The position numbers and the translations under genes were made by a program. This document shows, one piece after another, positions 1 through 9,906 of a DNA stretch of 64,000 nt. The notes under the pieces are model-generated. The model did not search any database and had not been told where the DNA came from. It was given only the letters and a program-made list of their open reading frames with translations. Numbering within the stretch: the first letter of the stretch is position 1; every line of letters begins with the position of its first letter. Origin of the DNA: Pseudomethylobacillus aquaticus (GTDB lineage Bacteria > Pseudomonadota > Gammaproteobacteria > Burkholderiales > Methylophilaceae); contig NZ_RJVP01000004.1 of assembly GCF_003730115.1 (NCBI RefSeq), positions 62,001 to 126,000 of the forward strand, given 5' to 3'.

Positions 1-1249
1 GTGCGGACTCCTCCAGCCAGGGCAGATAGATCGCCCGCACTGCAGCCGTCACCGCATCAACGTCCGCCACTTTGTCTACGCACGCCAGCGCCAACAGAAT
101 CGCATCGTCGGCGCGCCAGCCCTGCGTGGCATAACCGGCCTGCAAGTCCGCAACTGAGCCGGCCGCCAACGCCGTCTTGGTCACTTCCGCAACCAATGCT
201 AGGTGCTTGGCGGCCAGCGCCAGCGGCGATTCACCCAACTCAGCCCACACCAGCTCACGGCGCGGCGAATGGGTCTTCTCCAATTCCAGCACCCGCTTCC
301 TCGCATCGTGCGCCGGCATATGGCTGAAGGCGAGCAAGTCACGCTGGAGCGCTTGTTCCTGTTCCTCGTTCCATTGTGGCCAGCCACCAGCAGACTCAGT
401 CGTGACGAAGAGATCAAAAATCGGAGGCTTGCACTGGCGGATTCGACTCGGGATGTTGGGGTAACGCTTTGGCGCTTCGCTGTAGCGTTCCCACACCGAA
501 TGCCAAGGCCCCTCGCGTGTCGCCAGCTTGCTGGCACCCGCCAGAACGCCGTCGGCCTGGGGGTTGAACGCCAGCTGTGACTTGCAGACCTCGACAAAGG
601 CCTTCCACTCGTTGGCGCCGCGCGTGGTCTGGAACGCGTCGCCCAGGTCCAGCCACTGCAGCAGGTCGCGCACCGGGTCGCCGCCAGTCAGCAGGGTGTT
701 GAAGTAGTCTTTGTCCAGCCGCTTGCCCTTCAACAGCTCCAGTTCTTCATCCAGAAGCCGGTACAGAGCCAGTTGCATGGCGTTCTTGGCGTCGTTGTCC
801 TGGGCCACGTCCAGACCCATGCCGCCTTGGTCGGACTTCAGGAAGGCCATGATGGTCCAGTCCTTGGCGTTCGCCTGCGACCAGATCACGCCCCGATACT
901 GCAGCTCGGCCAAGGGCTTCAAGAGGTCCGGGCAATCTTCGATCGCCCGCAGATCCTGGCGGCTCACGCCAGGAAGGTAGAACACCGGCACGCGGTCGGC
1001 TGGCAAAGTGACATCGGGCGCCTTGCCCGCAATCACGCAGCGCAGCCAGATGGCCGGTCCCGTACGGCTCTCGGGCGCGTAGTCGCCCAGCACCAACAGT
1101 TCCGCCAGCTCGCTCTGCAGGCGAGGGATCACTGCCTCCCACTGGCGGTCCTTGTCGGGCCACAAGATGCACGATGGCGCAACTTGGACTTCAGGGTTGA
1201 AGATCGCCGAGTCGCGCAGGGTCTTGACCAGATGTTCGATCACGCGCAT
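1..1249 (-). CDS. pglZ: BREX-1 phosphatase-like protein PglZ, type B (partial, N-terminal 416 residues)
   Basis: This is the N-terminal part of PglZ, the alkaline-phosphatase-superfamily protein of BREX phage defence; the rest lies beyond the left edge. I translated the minus strand from ATG at 1249 and found an open frame to base 1. The opening carries the PglZ type B pattern: a VQVAPSCILWPDKDRQWE block near residues 22-39, then GDYAPESRTGPAIWLRCVI near 55-73. The start overlaps the stop of the upstream DUF262 gene by 10 bases, so the two are translationally coupled. The metal-binding phosphatase core normally lies further downstream and cannot be judged here. PglZ is needed for BREX host methylation and defence in studied type 1 systems, although its biochemical reaction is not settled. 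The identification is strong from the sequence pattern and the operon context. Confidence 0.88.
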   Translation of the reverse strand, partial: MRVIEHLVKTLRDSAIFNPEVQVAPSCILWPDKDRQWEAVIPRLQSELAELLVLGDYAPESRTGPAIWLRCVIAGKAPDVTLPADRVPVFYLPGVSRQDLRAIEDCPDLLKPLAELQYRGVIWSQANAKDWTIMAFLKSDQGGMGLDVAQDNDAKNAMQLALYRLLDEELELLKGKRLDKDYFNTLLTGGDPVRDLLQWLDLGDAFQTTRGANEWKAFVEVCKSQLAFNPQADGVLAGASKLATREGPWHSVWERYSEAPKRYPNIPSRIRQCKPPIFDLFVTTESAGGWPQWNEEQEQALQRDLLAFSHMPAHDARKRVLELEKTHSPRRELVWAELGESPLALAAKHLALVAEVTKTALAAGSVADLQAGYATQGWRADDAILLALACVDKVADVDAVTAAVRAIYLPWLEESA

Positions 1250-3072
1250 TGCTGGCCCTCCGTCATGGCGAAGAGCCCCATCACCTGATCCACCAGCGTC
1301 GTGGTCCGCACATCGATCTGCTCGATGCTCCATGCCTCGGCCGTCGCCAATTCGGCGTTCAGCTTGAGCCCGTTCTTGTAGCCGACCTCACGGCCCTTGC
1401 TGTCGGTGCGGTCGCGCTTATCCTTGAAGCTCTTGTTGCCCAGCGCGCTGTTGAAGCCGGAAATCGTCAGGTTGCCCAGCTTGTGGACATGCGTTTCCTG
1501 AATGGCTTTCGCCTTCTTCTCGTCTCCGCCCGCGATCATCTTCACCCACGACGCGGGGATGTTGTCGCCCTGTGGGAAGATGTGTTCGATGGTCCACACG
1601 AACAGCTTGCCTTCGTACTTCCACAGATCGACCCAGGTCTCCTTGGTCATGCTCTGCTCGGCCAAGGCGCACAGCACGAACCGCGTAACCCCGGCGTTCT
1701 CCTCGTAGATGGCGCCTTCCAGCTTGCTGCGGAAAGTCTCGTCGCTGGCCGATACCGCCAGTAGCTCGTCGCGGATATTGGTTACCACGGCATCGCCTGA
1801 CAGTGCAGCCACCTTGTCGATGATGGCCATGAACAGGCGCGTCAGATCGCGGGTGGGCGGTGTGTCGGTGAGATTGCGTCGAACGAAGAAGCAGACCAGC
1901 AGCCGCGCAATCTCTTCCAGTTGCGCTACGTCGATGCCCAGTGCTTCACGACGCACCAGCAGGTACAGCATCAACAGATACGACGGAGCGCCCTGAATTC
2001 GGTCCAAGTCCTTCAGCGGCTTATCCAGCGGAGCCCAGGCTTCGTCAGTGTTACGCGCCAGCATCAGCGCATACAGCTGGCCTGCGGAGCGAATGGCCTG
2101 CAGATGGTGCTTGGCGTCCTGGTTGATCAGCTTCTCGTAGATCTGGATCAGGTTGGACCTTGTGGCCACTGGGCCCAGGGGGTCCTTCTTCTTGTCCTCG
2201 TCCTTGCGGAACGGAACGTTCAGTGGGTCCTTGAACGCGTTGTAATAGTGCCGGAAGAAGCGCTCCTGGACGCTATAGTCGTCGCCCAGATACCCCAGCA
2301 GCTTGTTCCAAACGTCGAAGTAGTGGTCCACCTTGCCGGGCTCGGTGGTCTCCAGCCGCGCCAGCAGCTTGTTCTTGATCAGGTCGATGGCCGTGAGCGG
2401 CATGCCCCGGTTATTGAGCGACTCGAACAGCGTGTAGGCATCGGCGTGGCTGGCGACCTCGATCTTCACCAGGCATGCCTGGCTCACCTTGTCGAGGAAG
2501 GCCATGATCGACGCCAGGCGATCGTTCTCGCCGTCCACCATCTCTTCGATACGCCCCTGGAAGTAGCGAAAGGCGCGGAACATCTTGCGGTTGCCCGCAT
2601 AGGCTGGCGTATCGAAGGGGCTGATCACGCCCACGTCGGACAAGACGGCACGGTAGTCGTTCTGGTTGTTGTTCTGAATTTGCGGGATGACGCGCAACTG
2701 GTCGTCTCCCTTCTTCAGCACGAGCTTGCGCTTGAGGTTGATCAGCTCCACGCGCTGGTCGTCATCCAAGTCTTTTTCGTGCAGTTTCAGCGACTGGTAT
2801 AACGCAGCGAAGAGCAGCGACAGCGTCGTCAGCCGCTGCTGGCCGTCTACCACTTCCAGCCGCTGCACCGCCAAGGTGTCAGTAGTCTGGTTGATGCAGA
2901 TGATCGAGCCCAGGAAGTACCCGGGGTCGTTCTCTTCGACGTCATCAAACAGCGACTCCCACTGAGCCTTGCTCCAGGTGTACTCACGCTGGTAGCGCGG
3001 AATCGCATAAACCACGCCTGCTTCGATGTCGAAGAGCTGCGAAACTGGATAGTTATTGACCGACTTGATCAC
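1240..3072 (-). CDS. DUF262/DUF1524 (GmrSD/BrxU-like) putative nuclease inserted in the BREX operon
   Basis: The 610-residue protein has the two domains of GmrSD, BrxU and SspE-type restriction factors. The N-terminal DUF262 domain shows IPRYQREYTW near residues 24-33 and VVDGQQRLTTL near 74-84, the nucleotide-binding ParB-like motif. The C-terminal DUF1524 HNH-type domain shows TIEHIFPQ near 496-503 followed by HKLGNLT and a conserved asparagine and phenylalanine. Family members use NTP binding to license cleavage of modified or phosphorothioated phage DNA. The gene sits between pglX and pglZ, with a 4-base ATGA overlap with pglX and a 10-base overlap into pglZ, so it is an integral operon member. 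By analogy with BrxU of Escherichia fergusonii it probably adds a second restriction activity against phages with modified DNA. The substrate is unknown. Confidence 0.85.
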   Translation of the reverse strand: MIKSVNNYPVSQLFDIEAGVVYAIPRYQREYTWSKAQWESLFDDVEENDPGYFLGSIICINQTTDTLAVQRLEVVDGQQRLTTLSLLFAALYQSLKLHEKDLDDDQRVELINLKRKLVLKKGDDQLRVIPQIQNNNQNDYRAVLSDVGVISPFDTPAYAGNRKMFRAFRYFQGRIEEMVDGENDRLASIMAFLDKVSQACLVKIEVASHADAYTLFESLNNRGMPLTAIDLIKNKLLARLETTEPGKVDHYFDVWNKLLGYLGDDYSVQERFFRHYYNAFKDPLNVPFRKDEDKKKDPLGPVATRSNLIQIYEKLINQDAKHHLQAIRSAGQLYALMLARNTDEAWAPLDKPLKDLDRIQGAPSYLLMLYLLVRREALGIDVAQLEEIARLLVCFFVRRNLTDTPPTRDLTRLFMAIIDKVAALSGDAVVTNIRDELLAVSASDETFRSKLEGAIYEENAGVTRFVLCALAEQSMTKETWVDLWKYEGKLFVWTIEHIFPQGDNIPASWVKMIAGGDEKKAKAIQETHVHKLGNLTISGFNSALGNKSFKDKRDRTDSKGREVGYKNGLKLNAELATAEAWSIEQIDVRTTTLVDQVMGLFAMTEGQQCA

Positions 3073-6000
3073 TTGGCCTTCTCCCGCGCCTTCTGTTTTT
3101 CCTCAAGGCTCAAGTGGTGGTCATTGATGCGGTCACCAACCTTGCCGCCGTATTGCAGGCCGAGCTCATACCAAGGCGCAGAGGGCACGTCGCTGCCACG
3201 GTCCTTTTCCCAATGCAGACTCTTTGGCTTGTCTCGCAGAACACCGGCACCTTTTTTTCCGACATCCGGAACAGAGAGGAAGGGGCGGATGTTGAGGCGC
3301 ACACCATCGTTGAGATCGGGGTCCCAGCCAATGGGCTGCTGCTCGATGGGCTTCCAGCGCACAAAGATGTCGTAGGGCGCCTCACCGGCCAGGATTAACT
3401 CCAGGCGCTTCTTCAGTGCCTCAGCCGCCGCCAACTTTTCCTGAGCTCCGTCGACGCCGCTCCCAGCATCGCGCTTCTGGCGGCTGATCCAATCACCCAG
3501 GTAGGTGTAGATCAGGGCTTCAAGCGTCTTATAGTCAAGCTTGTGGTAGTTGACCAAGGCGGCAAAGCCATCGCGCAGGCCGTCCCAGATGTGCCACACA
3601 AACGGGCGATTGCCAAACAGTGCGCAGTGCTGGGTGAAGAACTTGTCGCGCAGCCAGGTTTCGAGCGACTTGCCGGCGTGGTCGGCGGCAGTCAGCAGCT
3701 GTGCCAGCACGTCGTTGCTCCAGTCAGTGCCGTAGGCATCGGCCAGCAGATTCAGTAGTCGATCACTTGCTGATGCTTCGTGACCTACTGGCGGAATGCA
3801 GACGATGCCGTCCTTATCTGCATGACTCGTAAGTGATTTGCTGCCAGCAATCCACGTACGCGCCTCATCTGACAACTCCATCTTTGCATCAATTTCAGAT
3901 GGCCATTGATAACCGAGCAATCGGGCAACAGCCACTTGCAGTGGATCGGTTGCTGACTTCGGGTGACCGTGAAAAATCCACTGCGTCGGATTGTTCGAAT
4001 AAGGCTTTGGCGCCCCGCTCCTAAATTGATCTCTCGCAATGGATTGCCAATGCTTCAGGTCAAATGGGATCTTCTCAAAAGAGCCATTAGTTGGCTTTAA
4101 GGATGCATCGATCTTGCGAACTTCCTTGGAGAGTTCGCCAGAAAGTCCGTATGCAAGCAGAGGAAGAAAATGATCCTCATTGATCGGCACGATTGCGGTC
4201 ATATTGCTATCAAACTTCTCGCCTAAGTAGATGGCACTCGGCAGAGATGCCATCTGACTTACAGCCAGCCCTTTGATGCCCCAGGCTCTATTGCCTTGCC
4301 GCCTAGCGAGACCTTGACCGTCGTCACCCCAGAAGATCACACCTTCAAGGCCACCGAATTGTTCAGAATTTGGCACAGTGCTCTGATAGTAGGTCCAGTC
4401 CGGCTTTAGCTTAGCCATTTCCCAGAAGAGCCTGCTTACGCGCCCGTCATCCCCAGATTTAATTCCTTGTACAGATTTGGCGAACTTGCCTAGCAATGTT
4501 CCAGCCGCCAGCGTCTGAAGTGACACGCGAGTATCTGGATTCTTTAATTGCTCAGTCTGCGATACGCGCTGAACTTCCTGGGTTTGCACTCGCAGAGACT
4601 TTTCTTCTGAACTCCTAAATGAGCTAACGTCAATGCCGCATATTTGATTTGATGCGATATTCGCCGCGCCCCCATCCTTGGAAGGGTTGCTTACGATCAG
4701 CATCTGGACATTGAAGTCCCACATTGGCGTCTGGAAAGCTTTTGGCCCCAGGAGAGCAATGAATCCCCAAACCTTTTCAGTGAGCAACCCCTTTCGCATT
4801 TCCTCATAGGAGGTCTTGAATAGCCAATCTTGTGGCAGGACGAGACAGGATGTTCCCCCATCGGTGCACAGCTCCAGGCATCTGAGCAGAAATACGGTCT
4901 CAATCGCGGTTCGTGCTTCTGGGTAATTCTTGATGAAATACTCGTTGATTGCCGGGTCGAGATCATTGCTACTTCTGTAGGGAACGTTTGTAGCTACGAG
5001 GTGATATTTGGCGCTCAATAACCGAGCTGATTCCAGAAGGCCTTGTGCGCCAAGAGCCAACTCCCAACGTTCGTGAAGGTCACTGGTCGAGCCGGTCGGT
5101 CGTTCGGTCGCCAACGCTCTATCCAACAGCGAAGTGAGAGTCTCATGGCTTGAGGTCGCCAAGTCGTTCTTCAGACTGCGCGAGGGATCAAGCAAACTAC
5201 CCAGCAGTGGCGCCCGGGCGAAGCTCGCGTGGAGCTGTCGCAACTCCTGCCTGACGTACTCCGCATTGGGTGCTTCATCTGGCACCAGCGCCTCCCAGTC
5301 CTGCGCCTTTGCCGCGACCTTAAGGCCGCAACAAGCGATCTTGGGCGGCGGAATCTCCCGCACTCCAAGCGGCTTGCCGGATGCATCCGGATAGCGCCAG
5401 GCTTCCAGTGCCACCGCGAACACGGCGATCTCCACACAGCGCGGGTCCAGTTCCAAGCCATGGATGTTCTCGGCCAGCACGCGATTGACCGCCTCCTTGG
5501 CGCTAAGGTCCTCCGCCGCCATGCGCATCGGCACCAGCATCAGGAAGGCGGCCACGAGGAAGTGACCCGAACCACAGCACGGGTCGAGCAGCTTGAAGTC
5601 GGCCAGCGAGTCGGGCCAGCCCTCGAACTTGCCTGCGGCCGGGGTGCCGTCTTCCAGGGTGCGGAAGTAGTCGAGGTTCACCGGACATGGCTTGCCAGGG
5701 TGGCGGGTGGCCCACCAAGCGCCGAGCGAGTTGTGCAGCAAGAAGGACACCATGTATGGCTCGGTGAAGAGCTGGGTGACGGCGGGTAACTCGTCGGCGC
5801 CGATCTTCACTTCCGACTTGTTGATGCGCTCCTTATTGTCGGCCTGCCAGAACTGGTACACCCAGCCCAGGCTGTCGCTGGCCTTGAATAAAGCATCGGG
5901 CAGGTCCTTGAGCAAACGCTCCAGCTCGCTTTGGTGCTCGGGCGCAAAGGTCAACTCGAACACCGGCGAGCCGGGCTTGAACACCTGCGGCAGCATGCGG

Positions 6001-6425
6001 GCGGCCAGCTTGCCGGCCAGCTCCCAGCCGCTCTTGGCGCCTTCGTCCGGAGCCAGCTCATCGCACTCTTCGATGGTGACGGCCACGCCGTCGTACATCA
6101 GCAGGTTGTTGTCTGCGAGGAAGCGCGCAAACAGCATGCGGTGCCAGTGCTGGTAGGCTACTTCTTGTACCAGGTGCCGCAGCTCTTGCTTGCCATAAGT
6201 CGGGTTGGTGCTCTTCGAGTCGCGGGCGTCACCAAGCTGCTTACCGTGGGTGCGCAGGCGGTTGCGCAACGCCTTCTCGTCATCGCTTAGAAACGTTTCC
6301 GGCTTGTCGTGGCCGACGCCCAGTTGGTCCACCGCCGCGTGCGCAGCAGCTTCAGCGACCGTGCGGGCTGCTTTAACCGTTTTTTCCAGCGCGCTGCGCA
6401 GGTCTTTATCCAGAGCTTGCATCAT
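3069..6425 (-). CDS. pglX: BREX-1 adenine-specific DNA methyltransferase PglX
   Basis: This is the 1118-residue adenine N6 methyltransferase of BREX, which marks host DNA at an asymmetric site so that unmarked phage DNA is attacked. SAM-binding motif I is DPCCGSGHF at residues 281-289. Catalytic motif IV reads NVPY at 480-483 instead of the textbook NPPY; the asparagine and tyrosine that matter for base flipping are kept. A long C-terminal region beyond about 700 carries target recognition, as in other PglX proteins. Length agrees with the usual 1100-1200 residues. The start follows the brxC stop by 13 bases, with a GAGG-like ribosome site. The middle part (about 4000-5000) looks lower in GC than its flanks, which fits the frequent exchange of specificity segments in this family; that is a visual impression, not a computed value. 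Confidence 0.93.
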   Translation of the reverse strand: MMQALDKDLRSALEKTVKAARTVAEAAAHAAVDQLGVGHDKPETFLSDDEKALRNRLRTHGKQLGDARDSKSTNPTYGKQELRHLVQEVAYQHWHRMLFARFLADNNLLMYDGVAVTIEECDELAPDEGAKSGWELAGKLAARMLPQVFKPGSPVFELTFAPEHQSELERLLKDLPDALFKASDSLGWVYQFWQADNKERINKSEVKIGADELPAVTQLFTEPYMVSFLLHNSLGAWWATRHPGKPCPVNLDYFRTLEDGTPAAGKFEGWPDSLADFKLLDPCCGSGHFLVAAFLMLVPMRMAAEDLSAKEAVNRVLAENIHGLELDPRCVEIAVFAVALEAWRYPDASGKPLGVREIPPPKIACCGLKVAAKAQDWEALVPDEAPNAEYVRQELRQLHASFARAPLLGSLLDPSRSLKNDLATSSHETLTSLLDRALATERPTGSTSDLHERWELALGAQGLLESARLLSAKYHLVATNVPYRSSNDLDPAINEYFIKNYPEARTAIETVFLLRCLELCTDGGTSCLVLPQDWLFKTSYEEMRKGLLTEKVWGFIALLGPKAFQTPMWDFNVQMLIVSNPSKDGGAANIASNQICGIDVSSFRSSEEKSLRVQTQEVQRVSQTEQLKNPDTRVSLQTLAAGTLLGKFAKSVQGIKSGDDGRVSRLFWEMAKLKPDWTYYQSTVPNSEQFGGLEGVIFWGDDGQGLARRQGNRAWGIKGLAVSQMASLPSAIYLGEKFDSNMTAIVPINEDHFLPLLAYGLSGELSKEVRKIDASLKPTNGSFEKIPFDLKHWQSIARDQFRSGAPKPYSNNPTQWIFHGHPKSATDPLQVAVARLLGYQWPSEIDAKMELSDEARTWIAGSKSLTSHADKDGIVCIPPVGHEASASDRLLNLLADAYGTDWSNDVLAQLLTAADHAGKSLETWLRDKFFTQHCALFGNRPFVWHIWDGLRDGFAALVNYHKLDYKTLEALIYTYLGDWISRQKRDAGSGVDGAQEKLAAAEALKKRLELILAGEAPYDIFVRWKPIEQQPIGWDPDLNDGVRLNIRPFLSVPDVGKKGAGVLRDKPKSLHWEKDRGSDVPSAPWYELGLQYGGKVGDRINDHHLSLEEKQKAREKAK

Positions 6426-6438
6426 GCGTATTCAGACC

Positions 6439-9400
6439 TCAATGAAGAACGACCGGGCCGTTTTTCAGGGCCTGCGCTATGGTTTGTCGGGCATCGTTCA
6501 GCCAGGCGTCGATCTCCGCCTCTGACTTGATGGTGCGGCTGGGCAGCTTGACGAACTGCGCCTTGGGCTCCATCAGCTCGGCGGCTGCCACTAGCACGGC
6601 GTCGAAGCGCGAATCGATGGCGGCGACACGGTCGGCGAACGACGACAGCGACAGTCGATCCACCGTGGCCAGCACTTCGTCGGTGTTGGCCACCTGCACC
6701 TTGGGGGCGTCGGTGAGAGTGAGCTTCTGGGCTGCCAACAGGCTGTTGCGCTGCTCAGGCTCCAGCTGCTTCCAGTTGGTGTCGGCGTCCAGGCGCGCCA
6801 TGCCGTTCTTGTGGCGAGTCTGGTATTCGCCGTGCAGGCGATTCAACTCATTGCGCAGTAGCTGGGTGAGGCTGGCCACCAGCGGCGTGACGGGATCGGG
6901 TTCTTCCAGCAACTGACGTTGCTGCTCGATGTGCGTGACTTGCGCCACCAATACGTCTGCGCCCGACAACCCATTAGCGTGGGCGAGCAGGCGCTTGAGG
7001 GTATTCCAGGCGGGCAGGCGTTTCTCGATGCGCTCGGCCAGATCCGTCCAAGCATCAATCGCGTCGCTGAGTTCGTCGCGCTGGTTGTAGAGGGCCAACA
7101 GCTGCTCGTTGCCGGCGGTGAGGCGGATTTCTTCCAGCGCCTTCGTTTCAGGGCGTACCGGACGCGGGGCCTCGCCCCCGGCGCGGTTGGCCAGTTCTTG
7201 TGCGCTGACCAAAAACTGCGGCACGTAGGCCAGCTCTTCGCCTTGCTTAGCGCTGAGACCAACCTTCTGTAGCACCTTACGAATCTGGATGCGCTGAGCT
7301 GCCGAAACGGTGGCCGATTCGACCTTAAACATGGTCTTGCCGATGATCTTGCGTTCCAGGTCTTTCGGGTCGATGGTCTGACCCTTTTCGTCCTGGGCGC
7401 GGATCAGACCGGCCACCAGCAGCACCTGCAAGCCACCGTCGACGGCGTCGCCCGGCCAGCCGTAGGTGGCACCTTCGAAGTTCTTGCGAATATCGATGCC
7501 TTTCTTGCCGCCGGCAATGAAAGCCAGGATGGCTTTGCACACCGGGTTCTTGGCGGGCTCACCGTCATCGCCCACGCTCTTTAGGGCGTCTGGCGCGCCG
7601 TTTTGGGCTTTCTTCAAAACGTTTTCCCAACCAGCATGGTCGGCAATATGGAATTGCGGGTAGAGGCGTTGCAGCGCGTTGGTAGCGGCTTCCAGCGTCA
7701 TGTTCTGCAGGTCGGTACCCAGGATTTCGTTGCCGCCGCCTTGGAACACACGGGCGCCGGAGAAAGCCTCTTGCAGCAGTTCGCGAATCTTGCCTTCAGC
7801 GGTTTGCTTCGTGGTCTCCATCGCCGAGCGGGCCTCGGTGCCCTCGGCGGTGTTAGGCACGCCGCGTTTGTCCAGCGTGGCGCTGGCGGCCTTGAAGTCG
7901 ATCAGGTAGTGGCGTAGGTCATCGGCCGAGCGCTTGGGGATGAACACGAACACGGTGGGCGACTGGTTGCCCGCCTGACGTGCGTCGGCACGCACCGAAT
8001 TCTCGTCAATGCTCCAGCCGTCACGCACCCAAACGCAAACCTTCTCGTTGGCGTCGGCAGGCAACTGCGCATCGAACACTGGGAAGATGTCGCGCGTGAC
8101 TTTGGACGTGCCCTGGGTCAGCGAGAGTTTGCGTACCATCTCGCCGAACTTCTTGCGGATGCGATCGTCGCGCTCTGCATCCACCCGGTGGGCTTCGTTG
8201 GCCAGGCTGTTGCGCTGGCTAAGGAATTCGTCGTTCCAGGCGGCGCTTTCCTCGGTCTGGATGCGGTACTCGTCACCCACCTTCATCAGCAGCTCGCACT
8301 TGTCGAGCAGCCCGGGGAGCTTGCTGCGCAGCGCGCTGGAGCCTTGGGTGAGATCTTCCACTAGCAGATCGGCCAGCGTGTCGACCGTGGCGCGGATACC
8401 GATCTCGTTGTTACTACTGGCCAGCTTGTTGATGAGGAAGACCAGGCCGCAGGACCGTGCCATCAGGCGCTGGTCATCGGTTCCCTTGGACCAGACCATG
8501 GTCTTCTCATGAACCTTGCGCGGCAGGATGCGGGACTGCAGCAGCTTGTCGGCTGCGTCGAAGTAGAGGTAGTCCGCTGGCACAACGCTTCCGACCGGCG
8601 CCTCCACATTGGTCTGAATGACCTTGTGAATCATCGAGAGCTGATTACGCAGCTGGCTGTCGGTGCCGGTTTGGTCCAGCACGCGCAAGGTGTTTTCCCA
8701 GAAACGACGGCGCACCGGCAGGATTGGGTAATCCTGCGGGAAGAACTGGATGTCGTCGGGGCGGTGGCCGATGGTGGTGCCGGCCAGGTGACGTGAAATC
8801 TCGCCCAGGTTGGTTTGCATGACCTTTTCGACCGGCGCCTTGGCCTCGGGCTTCTTGGCCAGAATGACCTGACGGATAACGGCATCGACGTCGGCGTCGG
8901 ACAGCTCAACGCGCACGGTGAAACGGCCTTCGAGCTTCTTGAGGTTGGATGTGCCGGTGACTGCGGTTTGACCGGTGCCGATGAAGAGCATCTTGGCGCC
9001 GATGTTCTTGCAGCAAGCCTCGACCACCTCCTGCACGTCGATAGAGCGTTGGCTGTCCTCGCCGATGTACTGCTGTACCTCGTCGAGTACCACCAGGGTG
9101 AGGGGGAACTTGCCGTCGCGGGTTAGCGCCTGGCGAATAGCTTTGAGCATGTCACCGCTGGAGACGTCCTGCACATAGGGGTAAAGGTTGTTCAAGGTCT
9201 CGACGCAGGATGCTGGCGACGTGAACAGGTTAGGCTTTGCCTTGACCAGGGCTTCGTGCAGCCCCTCGGCCACGTAAAAGTTGTCGAGTTCTTCGTTCCA
9301 GTCGAAGCCGCTCTTTTCAACATGGCTGCGAACGGCTTCGTAGATGCCTTCATGCTGAAGCCACATGACAAAGCGCGCCACCGGGTACTGCTCGGGCAGG

Positions 9401-9891
9401 CCAACAGACTTGAAGAGGATGCCAAGTAGAGCCATGCGGACGGACTTGTCGCGCGAGCTGGAGCCCAAGGTGCCAGACGCCGCGTGCAGCCCACCGTGTC
9501 GCTTGGCCTGGGTGCTGAGTTCTTTCAGGTAGTCGCTGACGCCCTGAGGCAGGTTGGCAATACCGCGCGCGGTGGCACCATCGTCAAACTGGCTATCCAC
9601 CCAAAGGGACCGCAGCATCTTGACCAAATGCGATTTACCTGAGCCATAGAAGCCGCTGACCCACACGGCTGGCTGCTCGGCCTGTTCGATGTTCTTCAGG
9701 TAGACGTCAAGGATGTGCTCCAGACCCTTTTCGTACTGGCCATCGCAGACGAAGGTCTCGAGCTCGTACCGCAGTACGGACAGCGCCTGGTTGGTCTTTT
9801 CGTCGTTGACGCTGGCAACGCCCTCGTTGACCAATTTGCGGGTCGACGGGTCCTTTTGGTAGATGTCGCGATTTAGCATGGCTGTTGTCAT
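6439..9891 (-). CDS. brxC: BREX-1 ATPase BrxC
   Basis: BrxC is the large ATPase of the BREX complex (DUF499/P-loop type). It is 1150 residues long, close to the usual 1200. Walker A is GFYGSGKSH at residues 80-88 and Walker B is VVLDE at 267-271, followed by QQYIG. The long C-terminal half is helical and rich in charged residues, with likely coiled-coil stretches. The start codon follows AAGGG at a suitable distance. The gene lies 15 bases after brxB and 13 bases before pglX, in the fixed order seen in type 1 systems. It is probably the motor or switch that couples recognition of foreign DNA to the PglX/PglZ machinery; the exact reaction is unknown for the family. Confidence 0.93.
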   Translation of the reverse strand: MTTAMLNRDIYQKDPSTRKLVNEGVASVNDEKTNQALSVLRYELETFVCDGQYEKGLEHILDVYLKNIEQAEQPAVWVSGFYGSGKSHLVKMLRSLWVDSQFDDGATARGIANLPQGVSDYLKELSTQAKRHGGLHAASGTLGSSSRDKSVRMALLGILFKSVGLPEQYPVARFVMWLQHEGIYEAVRSHVEKSGFDWNEELDNFYVAEGLHEALVKAKPNLFTSPASCVETLNNLYPYVQDVSSGDMLKAIRQALTRDGKFPLTLVVLDEVQQYIGEDSQRSIDVQEVVEACCKNIGAKMLFIGTGQTAVTGTSNLKKLEGRFTVRVELSDADVDAVIRQVILAKKPEAKAPVEKVMQTNLGEISRHLAGTTIGHRPDDIQFFPQDYPILPVRRRFWENTLRVLDQTGTDSQLRNQLSMIHKVIQTNVEAPVGSVVPADYLYFDAADKLLQSRILPRKVHEKTMVWSKGTDDQRLMARSCGLVFLINKLASSNNEIGIRATVDTLADLLVEDLTQGSSALRSKLPGLLDKCELLMKVGDEYRIQTEESAAWNDEFLSQRNSLANEAHRVDAERDDRIRKKFGEMVRKLSLTQGTSKVTRDIFPVFDAQLPADANEKVCVWVRDGWSIDENSVRADARQAGNQSPTVFVFIPKRSADDLRHYLIDFKAASATLDKRGVPNTAEGTEARSAMETTKQTAEGKIRELLQEAFSGARVFQGGGNEILGTDLQNMTLEAATNALQRLYPQFHIADHAGWENVLKKAQNGAPDALKSVGDDGEPAKNPVCKAILAFIAGGKKGIDIRKNFEGATYGWPGDAVDGGLQVLLVAGLIRAQDEKGQTIDPKDLERKIIGKTMFKVESATVSAAQRIQIRKVLQKVGLSAKQGEELAYVPQFLVSAQELANRAGGEAPRPVRPETKALEEIRLTAGNEQLLALYNQRDELSDAIDAWTDLAERIEKRLPAWNTLKRLLAHANGLSGADVLVAQVTHIEQQRQLLEEPDPVTPLVASLTQLLRNELNRLHGEYQTRHKNGMARLDADTNWKQLEPEQRNSLLAAQKLTLTDAPKVQVANTDEVLATVDRLSLSSFADRVAAIDSRFDAVLVAAAELMEPKAQFVKLPSRTIKSEAEIDAWLNDARQTIAQALKNGPVVLH

Positions 9892-9906
9892 GAATTGGTC
9901 CCTTAA

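Noticed and set aside
1-1249. BREX system lacking brxL
   Set aside because: The window ends inside pglZ, so whether brxL follows cannot be seen.
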